Source: an uncultured Prevotellaceae bacterium
Lineage (GTDB): Bacteria > Bacteroidota > Bacteroidia > Bacteroidales > Bacteroidaceae
Length of the DNA stretch: 64,000 nucleotides
Direction of reading: 5' to 3'
NCBI GenBank assembly: GCA_902764705.1
Contig: CACWWZ010000017.1
Coordinates: 1 to 64,000 of the forward strand
Shown: piece by piece, positions 25,525-33,769 of the stretch
Position numbering within the stretch: the stretch's first letter is position 1
Layout of the letters: every line of letters starts with the position of its first letter
The notes under the pieces: model-generated
Told to the model about the DNA's origin: nothing
Databases searched by the model: none
Seen by the model: the letters and a program-made list of their open reading frames with translations, nothing else
Translations under genes and position numbers: made by a program

Positions 25525-27036
25525 ATGAAGGATAGATTACTGTTTTTGACTATATTTATGCTGTTACTGGCAGTGACGACTGTTACTGCAAGTAACCGAA
25601 CTGCTTACACTTCGGTAACAAAAACAAATAAGTTCACACTGGTTATTGATGCCGGACATGGTGGCAATGATGCTGGTGCTATAGGTGCCATTACAAAGGA
25701 GAAAATCATCAACCTGAATGTTGCACTGGCTTTTGGACGACTGGTTGAACGCAACTGCTCGGATGTGAAGGTTATTTATACCCGTAAAACGGATGTTTTC
25801 ATTCCCTTGCATACCCGTGCCGATATTGCCAATCGTAATAAGGCAGATCTTTTTATCTCCATCCATACCAACGCCCTGCCCAAGGGACGCATCTCGCGAG
25901 GCATGGAAACCTATACGTTGGGTATGCACCGTGCTGCCGACAACCTGGAAGTTGCCAAGCGCGAGAATGAAGTCATTCTTTACGAGAAGGACTATAAGCA
26001 GCGTTATCAGGGCTTCGACCCCAATTCCTCGGAAAGCTACATCATGTTCGAGTTCATTCAGGACCATAACATGGCACAGAGTGTCGACTTGGCGAAATTC
26101 GTCCAGAAGCGCACCTGTGCTACAGCAGGACGTATAGATAAAGGTGTGAAACAGGCTGGATTCCTGGTGTTGCGCGAGACCTCAATGCCTAGCTGTCTGA
26201 TTGAACTTGGTTTTATATCAACACCAGACGAAGAGCGTTTCCTGAACACGACGAATGGTGTCAACCAGATGGCTCAGGGCATCTATCAGGCATTTTTAGA
26301 TTATAAGAAGAAAAACTACGGTGGTATCACTGTCCCTCTTCAGGCAGAACCGAAGAAGGACGTCGAGATCCCTACCGTTGTTCCTAAGGCTGACCAGCAA
26401 AAGCAGGAGGTAAAGACGGAAAAGAAGAAAAGTAAGAAGAACCAAGTTGTCGAGGAACTTGCAAATGCCCGCGAGAATCGTGAGCCAGAGGCGAAAGTAG
26501 AGAAACCTGCTGCTCCCAATGCAGATTCCATCCTTGCTGCTGGAGGTGCACAGGTGGTGCCAAAGGCCCCCGCTAAAACCGCTGAACCCGCCAAACCTGC
26601 TGAACCCGCTAAAGTTGCTGAACCAGCGAAATCCACAGCGCCCGCCAAGCCTACAGAATCTGCCAAACCCACAGCGTCGGCCAGCGTTTCTAGTCCTACT
26701 GGTCTCTCTAGTTCTACTAGTATTGTTAGTCAAACTAGTTCAACTAGTCCGACTAGTTCTACAAGTAGTCCTGTATTTAAAGTGCAGATTCTGGCCAGCA
26801 GTTCAAAACTGAAACCTACCGATCCTCAATTGAAGGGACAGAAAGATGCGACGTACTATGAGGATGGTGGATTGTATAAATATACGGTAGGTTCATCTGA
26901 GAACTATAACGAGATTTATCAGCTACGCAAGACTCTTGCTGCCAGCTTCCCCCAATGTTTCGTCATTGCCTTCAAGGATGGCAAAAGGGTGGATGTCCAG
27001 CAGGCGATACAGGAATTTAAAAGAGGTAAGAAGTAA
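25525..27036 (+). CDS. N-acetylmuramoyl-L-alanine amidase (AmiC/CwlD type) with SPOR-like C-terminus
   Basis: 503 residues; cleaves the amide bond between muramic acid and stem peptide in peptidoglycan. Signal peptide, then an Amidase_3 domain (~38-255): IDAGHGGNDAGAIG (zinc His45), ISIHTNALP, and the catalytic Glu in LIELGFISTPDEE. A long linker (~270-420) is Lys/Glu-rich, then AEPAKPAEPAK repeats, then Ser/Thr-rich (T-S-x repeats). The last ~85 residues (VFKVQILASSSKLKPTDPQL onward) look SPOR-like, binding denuded septal glycan. An MCE gene follows 21 nt later. Confidence 0.9.
   Translation: MKDRLLFLTIFMLLLAVTTVTASNRTAYTSVTKTNKFTLVIDAGHGGNDAGAIGAITKEKIINLNVALAFGRLVERNCSDVKVIYTRKTDVFIPLHTRADIANRNKADLFISIHTNALPKGRISRGMETYTLGMHRAADNLEVAKRENEVILYEKDYKQRYQGFDPNSSESYIMFEFIQDHNMAQSVDLAKFVQKRTCATAGRIDKGVKQAGFLVLRETSMPSCLIELGFISTPDEERFLNTTNGVNQMAQGIYQAFLDYKKKNYGGITVPLQAEPKKDVEIPTVVPKADQQKQEVKTEKKKSKKNQVVEELANARENREPEAKVEKPAAPNADSILAAGGAQVVPKAPAKTAEPAKPAEPAKVAEPAKSTAPAKPTESAKPTASASVSSPTGLSSSTSIVSQTSSTSPTSSTSSPVFKVQILASSSKLKPTDPQLKGQKDATYYEDGGLYKYTVGSSENYNEIYQLRKTLAASFPQCFVIAFKDGKRVDVQQAIQEFKRGKK
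26690..26775 (+). repeat. 9-nt-period ACTAGT repeat in the amidase linker
   Basis: Units of the form ACTAGTNNN with variants, about ten in a row, encode T-S-x triplets in the Ser/Thr linker. The exact hexamer ACTAGT occurs four times. A related CTAG-rich stretch lies at 55629-55669. Confidence 0.75.
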
Positions 27037-27057
27037 GAAAAATAAAAAACATTCGAT

Positions 27058-27960
27058 ATGAAATTCTTTACAAAAGAGGTAAAAATAGCTTTGGTGGCCA
27101 TTCTTGGCATTGTCGTGCTCTATTACGGTCTGACGTTCTTGAAGGGACTTACCGTGTTCTCCAGCGACGATTCCTATTACGTTACGTTCACCGATGTCAG
27201 CGGCGTGTCAGCATCTACTCCAGTCTATGCCAATGGCTATAAGGTGGGTGTTATCAAGGGCATTCAGTATAACTACGATCCCCAAGGTAAGATTGTTGCT
27301 GAGATGGGACTAGACAAGCAGATGCGCCTGCCTCAGGGTTCACATGCGGAAATTGCCAGCGACTTGTTGGGAAATATCAAAATCAATCTGGTGTTGGGAG
27401 AGGATCCTATTCACATGGTAGCTAAAGGCGACACCATCACTGGAGGCGAGGAACAGGGAATGATGAAAAAATTGGGTGCGATGGTTCCCACCATAGAGGC
27501 TATTATGCCTAAGTTGGATAGTATTATGACCAGCTTGAACTTGTTGTTGGCTGATCCTGCGCTTCGTCAGACTCTTCATAACGTCGAGGGAATGACGGAC
27601 AATCTGAATGCTACCAGTCGTGATTTGCGCTCTTTGTCTGCATCGCTCAATCGCGAGATGCCTGCCATGATGAATAAAGCCAGTGGCGTGCTTGACAATA
27701 CCCAACAGTTGACTGGTAATCTGGCTGCTGTCGATGTGGCATCTATGACGGCAAGCATTAACCAGACACTGGCCAATGTTAATGAGATGACACGTAAGCT
27801 GAATAGTACAGAAGGTACGTTAGGACTCCTGATGCGCGATGCAACACTCTATAACAATTTGGCAGCGACGACGGCTTCTGCTGACTCTCTGCTTATTGAC
27901 TTGAAAGCTCATCCGAAACGTTACGTCCACTTTTCCATTTTTGGCAAAAAAGATAAATAA
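27058..27960 (+). CDS. MlaD/MCE-domain lipid transport protein
   Basis: 300 residues. One N-terminal membrane anchor (VAILGIVVLYYGLTFLKG), then a single MCE domain (~37-120, DVSGVSASTPVYANGYKVGV), then a helical region rich in Leu/Asn that may form a tube or coiled coil. Family role: periplasmic substrate-binding part of a phospholipid ABC transporter. No permease or ATPase gene is adjacent. Probably in an operon with the amidase. Confidence 0.9.
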   Translation: MKFFTKEVKIALVAILGIVVLYYGLTFLKGLTVFSSDDSYYVTFTDVSGVSASTPVYANGYKVGVIKGIQYNYDPQGKIVAEMGLDKQMRLPQGSHAEIASDLLGNIKINLVLGEDPIHMVAKGDTITGGEEQGMMKKLGAMVPTIEAIMPKLDSIMTSLNLLLADPALRQTLHNVEGMTDNLNATSRDLRSLSASLNREMPAMMNKASGVLDNTQQLTGNLAAVDVASMTASINQTLANVNEMTRKLNSTEGTLGLLMRDATLYNNLAATTASADSLLIDLKAHPKRYVHFSIFGKKDK

Positions 27961-28331
27961 AAATTCTTCTCTAAATATATTTTGTCTAAATAGGAGATGC
28001 TTAGAAATACCTTCAACTCAATGCCTCGCAACTGCTTGATATATCATGATTTCTGACGTGTAGAAAAAATCCTTTGCACAATGATTGTGAGACGTGCAGA
28101 TGACATGTAAGTAGTTGTGAATTAAGAGCTTGGATATTTGCAAGAGGGAATATTGTTAAGAAAAAATCCTAAGTAGTCTAAAGTCCGAAAAACAAATGAG
28201 TTACGAGCTTTTGACAGTTTGTTGATTAAAAATGCAGATTTGCATATTTCAAAAATAATTGCGAACTTTGCAAGCGAAATCATTATTAACCGCACATTAG
28301 TGTAAAGTATTAAAAGAACAACGATCGCCGC
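27961..28331. other. 371-nt non-coding region upstream of dnaA
   Basis: AT-rich and without an ORF. It contains the dnaA promoter and an inverted repeat ATGCA-GATT-TGCAT (28232-28245) over the -33 region, a possible operator. I see no clear cluster of TTATCCACA-type DnaA boxes, so it is not called an origin. Confidence 0.5.
28239..28270 (+). promoter_or_regulatory. dnaA promoter (putative)
   Basis: TTTG (28239-28242), 20-nt spacer, GAACTTTG (28263-28270). The -7 box has G in place of the first T. The leader is ~57 nt. Confidence 0.5.
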
Positions 28332-29747
28332 ATGGGAAATAATCCAAAGGCGCTTTGGGACAACTGCCTTCAATTCATAAAAGACAACGTCACCGAGCAG
28401 CAATTCAGAACATGGTTCGCGCCTATCGTCTTCGAGAAATACGACGACGACAGCCGGACTCTCCTCGTACAGGTGCCGAGCAGGTATGTGTATGAGTATC
28501 TGGAGCAGCACTACGTGAACTTGTTGAGTAAAGGGCTGTGTCGTTGTTTTGGCAATAGTGTGCAGTTGAACTACCGCATTGTGGTCGACCAGCAACACAA
28601 GCTGACCATCGACGAAGAGGGTAGCGAAGCAGTAGATATTGATGTCCCCGTGAAGCGGGAGGGTGTCAATAAGTCGCCTACGTTGCTCGATGCAGTGCCT
28701 CATCAGGAACTGGATCCCCAACTTGACTTGCACAAGACATTCCAAAGTTTTATAGAGGGCGATTCCAACAAGTTGCCGCGTACGGTAGGTATGTCTATCG
28801 CTGAGCATCCGGGTAAGTCGACCTTCAATCCTTTCTTTGTCTTTGGTCCCTCTGGTTGTGGCAAGACGCACCTTATCAATGCCATTGGTGTGCGTTGTAA
28901 GGAAGTGTACCCCCGTAGGCGCGTACTTTATGTATCTGCCCGTCTCTTCCAGGTGCAGTTTACCGATGCTACTCGCAGGAACACGGTCAACGACTTCATC
29001 CGCTTCTATCAGAGCATTGATGTGCTGATTGTAGACGATATTCAAGAATGGGCTACAGCAACGAAGACGCTCGACACGTTCTTCCACATCTTTGATCACC
29101 TGTTCCGTTTGGGCAAACAGATTATTCTTGCCTCCGATCGTCCTCCTGTTGACTTACAGGGTGTCAAGGATCGTTTGTTGACGCGTTTTGCCTGCGGTCT
29201 TATTGCTGAGCTCGAACAGCCCAATGTGCAGTTGTGCATTGATATCCTGAATGCCAAATGCCGTCGCGATGGTCTGAAGATTCCTGAGAATGTCATTCAG
29301 TATATTGCAGAGACTGCCAATGGTTCTGTACGCGATTTGGAGGGTGTCATTAATTCTTTGCTGGCCTATTCGGTGGTTTACAATTCGAATATTGATATCC
29401 GTCTGGCTCAGCGCATCATCCAGCGTGCTGTGAAGTTGGACAACAAGCCGTTGACCATCGACGATATTCTGGAGAAGGTCTGTGGACACTATGGCGTCGA
29501 ACAGAAGAGCATCTTCACCCGCTCACGTAAACGCGACTTGGTCATTGTGCGTCAGGTGTCTATGTATCTGGCACAGAAGTACACCAACATGCCTGCCGGA
29601 CGCATCGGACAACTCATCGGAGGTCGCGACCATTCTACCGTTATCCATAGCTGTAGTGCTGTTGAACAACGTTTGAAGGTCGACAAGTCCTTTATGGCAG
29701 AACTGAATAGCATTGAGAATTCATTTCGCCTGAAAAAAGAAAAATAA
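28332..29747 (+). CDS. dnaA: Chromosomal replication initiator protein DnaA
   Basis: 471 residues, full length. Domain I (~1-80), linker, then AAA+ domain III with Walker A FGPSGCGKTH (172-180 region) and Walker B VLIVDDIQEW. The domain IV DNA-binding helices contain the signature GGRDHSTVIHS. Binds DnaA boxes and opens the origin. No dnaN, recF or gyrB follows, as is usual in Bacteroidetes, where dnaA often stands alone. Confidence 0.97.
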   Translation: MGNNPKALWDNCLQFIKDNVTEQQFRTWFAPIVFEKYDDDSRTLLVQVPSRYVYEYLEQHYVNLLSKGLCRCFGNSVQLNYRIVVDQQHKLTIDEEGSEAVDIDVPVKREGVNKSPTLLDAVPHQELDPQLDLHKTFQSFIEGDSNKLPRTVGMSIAEHPGKSTFNPFFVFGPSGCGKTHLINAIGVRCKEVYPRRRVLYVSARLFQVQFTDATRRNTVNDFIRFYQSIDVLIVDDIQEWATATKTLDTFFHIFDHLFRLGKQIILASDRPPVDLQGVKDRLLTRFACGLIAELEQPNVQLCIDILNAKCRRDGLKIPENVIQYIAETANGSVRDLEGVINSLLAYSVVYNSNIDIRLAQRIIQRAVKLDNKPLTIDDILEKVCGHYGVEQKSIFTRSRKRDLVIVRQVSMYLAQKYTNMPAGRIGQLIGGRDHSTVIHSCSAVEQRLKVDKSFMAELNSIENSFRLKKEK

Positions 29748-29779
29748 TCCGTAAAATATTTGGCGGTTTCAAAGAAAAG

Positions 29780-29803
29780 ACGTACTTTTGCAACGAAGTA
29801 CGT
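29780..29803. promoter_or_regulatory. Palindrome over the promoter of the 29870 gene
   Basis: The -7 box TACTTTTG (29783-29790) lies inside a perfect inverted repeat ACGTACTT (29780-29787) / AAGTACGT (29796-29803) with an 8-nt spacer. An operator at -10/+1 is likely. Confidence 0.6.
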
Positions 29804-29869
29804 ACTTATGTCGTACAAAATGATACGAAACAAACAAATTTACTAACAAATAATTAAAACAAAACGATT

Positions 29870-30907
29870 ATGAAAAAAATCTTTACGCTTATTTCAGTAG
29901 CCTTAATGGCAATCAGTTCTAATGCACAGGAAATTCCAGAGCATGTCTATCCCATTAAAGATGTTGTATGGGGTGACATTACATGGAAAGACGGTAACGG
30001 TAAGAAGGATAAGGATAATAATGATATGTTCTTCTTAATGGGTACTGGTAACGGCTATAAGAATATATACGCAGAGGAGATTTATACCGATGGTGAGGCG
30101 ACTGGTAAATATCGTCCTTTTTATACCTACATTGATTATGAGAAAGGTGAGACAGGACTCCCTGGATATGGATTGTACTACAAGCTTACTCCCTCTATGG
30201 CAGGAACAATTAGAATGTGTGTATGGGTAAACAAAGGTAACCGTAAGACTTTCATAGTAAAGGCTTCTACTGGTCTTCCTCTCACTCCCTATGTAGATTA
30301 TACTTTCGATGGCTATGTAAATGGCCAGAATGCTAATACCGACCAGCCCAAACTAGATGATAATGGGCAGCAGGTTCTCGATAATGAAGGTAATCCTGTA
30401 TGGATTCAGGCTCCAATCTATTTCACCGCTGATGAAATCAAAGCTCGTCATGATGAGCAGGGCGCTAACCCTTATGTCATTGACAAGGGTAATCAGGCTG
30501 TTTGGGGCTGGCTGACTTTCAATGTGGAAGCTGGTGAGAGCTATTGTGTCTATCAGCAGAGCTCGCAGCTTGGCTTTGGCGGCTTTGAGTTTGGTGATGG
30601 AATCTACGTTGCTTCTTTCGGCCCTGGAGGCATAGCACCTGAATTTGCTGCTGTAGTTGATGGTGAAGGCAAGGCTACCAACGTCAACAATAGAGGCTCT
30701 GTAGTGTCATTTACAACCTGTGGTGTAGACGTTGAGGCTGTTGGTGGTGCTGTTCCTACTGAAGTTACTCCGAATTTAGAAACCGGTATTGCTAATGTGA
30801 AGGCTGAGATTGAGAGCAATGCTCCTCGCTACAACTTGGCAGGTCAGAAGGTTGCTGAGAACTACAAGGGTGTAGTTATCCAGAACGGTCGCAAGATGAT
30901 TCAGTAA
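29870..30907 (+). CDS. Secreted protein of unknown function with C-terminal GQKV tail
   Basis: 345 residues. Signal peptide MKKIFTLISVALMAISSNAQ. The body is rich in Gly, Asn, Tyr and Asp (beta-rich), contains one acidic Asn/Asp stretch (DNNDMFFLMGTGNGY) and no catalytic motif I recognise. The tail APRYNLAGQKVAENYKGVVI followed by QNGRKMIQ is the shared secretion-type tail. The start context is ACGATTATG. Monocistronic, with its own promoter and terminator. Confidence 0.8.
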   Translation: MKKIFTLISVALMAISSNAQEIPEHVYPIKDVVWGDITWKDGNGKKDKDNNDMFFLMGTGNGYKNIYAEEIYTDGEATGKYRPFYTYIDYEKGETGLPGYGLYYKLTPSMAGTIRMCVWVNKGNRKTFIVKASTGLPLTPYVDYTFDGYVNGQNANTDQPKLDDNGQQVLDNEGNPVWIQAPIYFTADEIKARHDEQGANPYVIDKGNQAVWGWLTFNVEAGESYCVYQQSSQLGFGGFEFGDGIYVASFGPGGIAPEFAAVVDGEGKATNVNNRGSVVSFTTCGVDVEAVGGAVPTEVTPNLETGIANVKAEIESNAPRYNLAGQKVAENYKGVVIQNGRKMIQ

Positions 30908-30952
30908 TCGATGAAGTTATAGGTTAAGGAAATATCATCATTAAATAATAAG

Positions 30953-30985
30953 GTGGCGGTTCCATAAAGGACGCCACTTTTTTTT
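30953..30985 (+). terminator. Terminator after the 29870 gene
   Basis: GTGGCG (30953-30958) pairs with CGCCAC (30972-30977), with further inner TCC/GGA pairs, followed by eight T. Confidence 0.88.
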
Positions 30986-31016
30986 ATGTTTTCTTGTCTA
31001 TTTGAAATATTGTTCG

Positions 31017-31024
31017 TACCTTTG
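31017..31024 (+). promoter_or_regulatory. Promoter of the pectinase gene (-7 box)
   Basis: TACCTTTG at 31017-31024, 33 nt before the ATG at 31058. Confidence 0.72.
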
Positions 31025-31057
31025 TCACGCAAAACTACTAAAGCAAATGAAAAAGAA

Positions 31058-33745
31058 ATGAAGAAATTATTTTTGACGATGATGGCACTTGTTGCCGTAT
31101 TGGCTGTGAAGGCTCAGAAAACACTGGTAGTAGCCCAAGACGGTACAGGCGATTATTCCACCATTCAGGCTGCTGTCGATGCAGTGTCTGAAGGCGAGGA
31201 GGCAACAATCTGGGTTAAGGCTGGAACGTATACTGAACTGGTGAAAATTGGTACGCGCCAGAAACAGTCTACCAAGAAAATTTCGCTGATAGGCGAGGGA
31301 ATGACTCAGACCGTAATTACCGAATCCAAGGGTAAGAACAATATTGGCAGCGGAAAGGACGTGCGTGACTATGCCACACTAGCAATCTTTGCAGACGACT
31401 TCTATGCCCAGGATTTATGTATTCAGAATACGGGAGGTTCTGCTGCTGGTCAGGCATTGGCTCTCTTCGTCAGCGGTGATCGTCAGACCTTCTACCATTG
31501 TCGGGTGGCAGGCTATCAGGATACTCATCGCTCTAAGAAAGATACGCGAAGTTATTATAAGGAGTGCGTTATCGAGGGACGTACCGACTTCATCTATGCT
31601 GGCGGCACGTGCTGGTTCGATCGTTGCACGCTCCATTGTGTGGGTGGCGGTTATATCACGGCTCCAGAAGACCTGACTGTCTATACGACTGCTGAGGATG
31701 GCACGAAGATTTGGCTGGGCTTTTTCTTCAATAATTGCGAAGTGACCAAGGCTAGTGGCGTTTCCGACAAGAGCGTTGCGTTAGGGCGTTGTTGGGGAGC
31801 TGAGAAATGTGGCAGTATGTTCCTGAACTGTCAGCTGAATAATATCATCAAGGCCAGTGGTTGGGAGACGATGGGTGGCAATGACGGAACTAAGTCGTAT
31901 TTTGCAGAATATAAGAGTAAAAATGGAGACGCATTGGCTGACGTCTCTCAACGCATCAGTTGGAGTCATCAGCTGACGGATGGCGACTACGAGAAAGTGA
32001 ATACCTGGGCAAAGGTGGATGCTGCCTATCGTGCCATCAAGACCTCGGCAGTAGCTTACGATCCGGAGGCTATCATTGCCAGTCATCAACAACAGACGGG
32101 GACTGACGATTATGCACCCTTGGAGAATAAGTTGCTGGCTTTCCCAACGGCTCGCGGTTTTGGCAAGTTCGTTTCCGGCGGTAGGGGCTGTAAGGTGGTC
32201 GAGGTGACCAATCTCGACGATGATCCAGCTAACCCCTCTGAGGGCTCACTGCGATGGGCGCTCACCGTTGCAGGCAAGGAGAATGCCACCATCGTCTTCC
32301 GTGTCAGTGGTATCATCAAGTTAGGTGTCAACGCCCAGAAGAAACGTGAGTTGCGTGCAAGTCTGAAGAATGTCACTATTGCCGGACAGACGGCCCCTGG
32401 CGATGGAATCCTCATTCGTGGCGGCAAGGTGAACTTGGGCGGTTCGAATAATGTCATCATCCGTAACCTGCGTTTCCGTGTGGGTGAAATTGATGAGGCT
32501 GACCTGGCTAAACCTACTGACAGCCGCTTCATTGCTGGTGCTGGCTTGGGCATTGAGAATGCCAAGAATTTCATCATCGACCATTGTTGTTTTGGCTGGA
32601 GCGGTGAGGAGAATATGACCATCTACGACAATCATTTTACCACAGTCCAGTGGTGCATCATTCACGAAGGTCTCTACGATGCAGGTCACCAGAAAGGCAG
32701 TCGCAGCTATGGCAATCAATGGGGAGGCTCGCCAGCAACCTATCATCATAACCTGTTGGCTCACAACTACAACCGCAGCTCACGTCTGAATGGGGCCAGC
32801 AGTACTACGGAAGATCGTAATGTCTTCATGGAGTATATGAACAACGTGAACTATAACTGGGGCAAGAAGAACTCTTGTTATGGTGGCGAGAACGAGGCCG
32901 GCACTTACAGCTCGCATGAGTGCAACTTCGTGGGCAACTACTACAAGCCTGGTCCATCGACGCCCAATAACAGTTATTTCATGGAACTGTCAGGTGCCCG
33001 TAGTGGTAAAACGCTTAATCCGAATCCCTCTCGCTGGTACTTTGCTGACAACGTTATGGAGGGTAATAGCAATGCAACCAATGACAACTGGAGCGCCATA
33101 CATAACAATACCACCTATACGGTGGCGGGCATGAAGTCGGAAACTTTGGTTTATCCCTCCTCGGAGGTCACGCGTCTGGATAAATGTAAGTTTGAAGACT
33201 ACGACCTCTATCGTACCCCTACAGAAAGTCCTGAAGAGGCTTACGAGCATGTGTTGGCAAAGGCAGGAACTATTCGTCGTGACGTGACGGAGCAGCGTAT
33301 TGTGGACGAGGTGCGCAACAAACAGGCGCTGTATAAAGGTACAACGCTCAAAAAGGCAGGCTTTATCGATTCTCCTGAAGATGCTGAGGGCTGGCCGACC
33401 TATGATGTCGGATTACCTGTTGTCGATAATGACCATGACGGTATGGCAGACGACTGGGAAGTGGCAAATGGCTTCAATCCTGCCGATCCGGAGGATGGCA
33501 AACTGGTTGTCTCAACTGAGGGCTACACGGCGCTGGAAGTCTATCTGAACAGTCTGATGGGTGAGCATGTTGCCATTACGCCTACTGCCATTAGAACGGT
33601 GTGTTCCACAGCCTCGGATGTAGTCCGCCGTCAGTTCTTTACGTCCGACGGTCGTCTGGTGAGTCGCTTGCACCACGGAGTGAACATCGTCCGGGAACTG
33701 CTGGCCGATGGCACGACAAGAATCACAAAGGTCGTGGCTAAATAA
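31058..33745 (+). CDS. Bifunctional pectin methylesterase (CE8) - pectate lyase (PL1)
   Basis: 895 residues. Signal peptide MKKLFLTMMALVAVLAVKAQ. The N-terminal CE8 domain (~20-340) has QALALFVSGDRQTFYHCRVA, the catalytic Asp in GYQDTHRSKK and a second Asp in GRTDFIYAGG. A PL1-type parallel beta-helix follows (~360-740): LAFPTARGFGKFVSGGRGCK, VIIRNLRFRVGE and FIIDHCCFGWSG. The calcium-site-like DNDHDGMADDWEVANGFNP segment lies near the C-terminus. It would remove methyl esters, then cleave homogalacturonan. The start at 31058 excludes coding over the promoter. The CotH gene follows 24 nt later. Confidence 0.92.
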   Translation: MKKLFLTMMALVAVLAVKAQKTLVVAQDGTGDYSTIQAAVDAVSEGEEATIWVKAGTYTELVKIGTRQKQSTKKISLIGEGMTQTVITESKGKNNIGSGKDVRDYATLAIFADDFYAQDLCIQNTGGSAAGQALALFVSGDRQTFYHCRVAGYQDTHRSKKDTRSYYKECVIEGRTDFIYAGGTCWFDRCTLHCVGGGYITAPEDLTVYTTAEDGTKIWLGFFFNNCEVTKASGVSDKSVALGRCWGAEKCGSMFLNCQLNNIIKASGWETMGGNDGTKSYFAEYKSKNGDALADVSQRISWSHQLTDGDYEKVNTWAKVDAAYRAIKTSAVAYDPEAIIASHQQQTGTDDYAPLENKLLAFPTARGFGKFVSGGRGCKVVEVTNLDDDPANPSEGSLRWALTVAGKENATIVFRVSGIIKLGVNAQKKRELRASLKNVTIAGQTAPGDGILIRGGKVNLGGSNNVIIRNLRFRVGEIDEADLAKPTDSRFIAGAGLGIENAKNFIIDHCCFGWSGEENMTIYDNHFTTVQWCIIHEGLYDAGHQKGSRSYGNQWGGSPATYHHNLLAHNYNRSSRLNGASSTTEDRNVFMEYMNNVNYNWGKKNSCYGGENEAGTYSSHECNFVGNYYKPGPSTPNNSYFMELSGARSGKTLNPNPSRWYFADNVMEGNSNATNDNWSAIHNNTTYTVAGMKSETLVYPSSEVTRLDKCKFEDYDLYRTPTESPEEAYEHVLAKAGTIRRDVTEQRIVDEVRNKQALYKGTTLKKAGFIDSPEDAEGWPTYDVGLPVVDNDHDGMADDWEVANGFNPADPEDGKLVVSTEGYTALEVYLNSLMGEHVAITPTAIRTVCSTASDVVRRQFFTSDGRLVSRLHHGVNIVRELLADGTTRITKVVAK

Positions 33746-33769
33746 TACACGACGAAAAGAATTATCAAC

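Noticed and set aside
27961-28331. Replication origin next to dnaA
   Set aside because: No convincing cluster of DnaA boxes or an AT-rich unwinding module was seen; GC skew could not be computed, so the call is left open.
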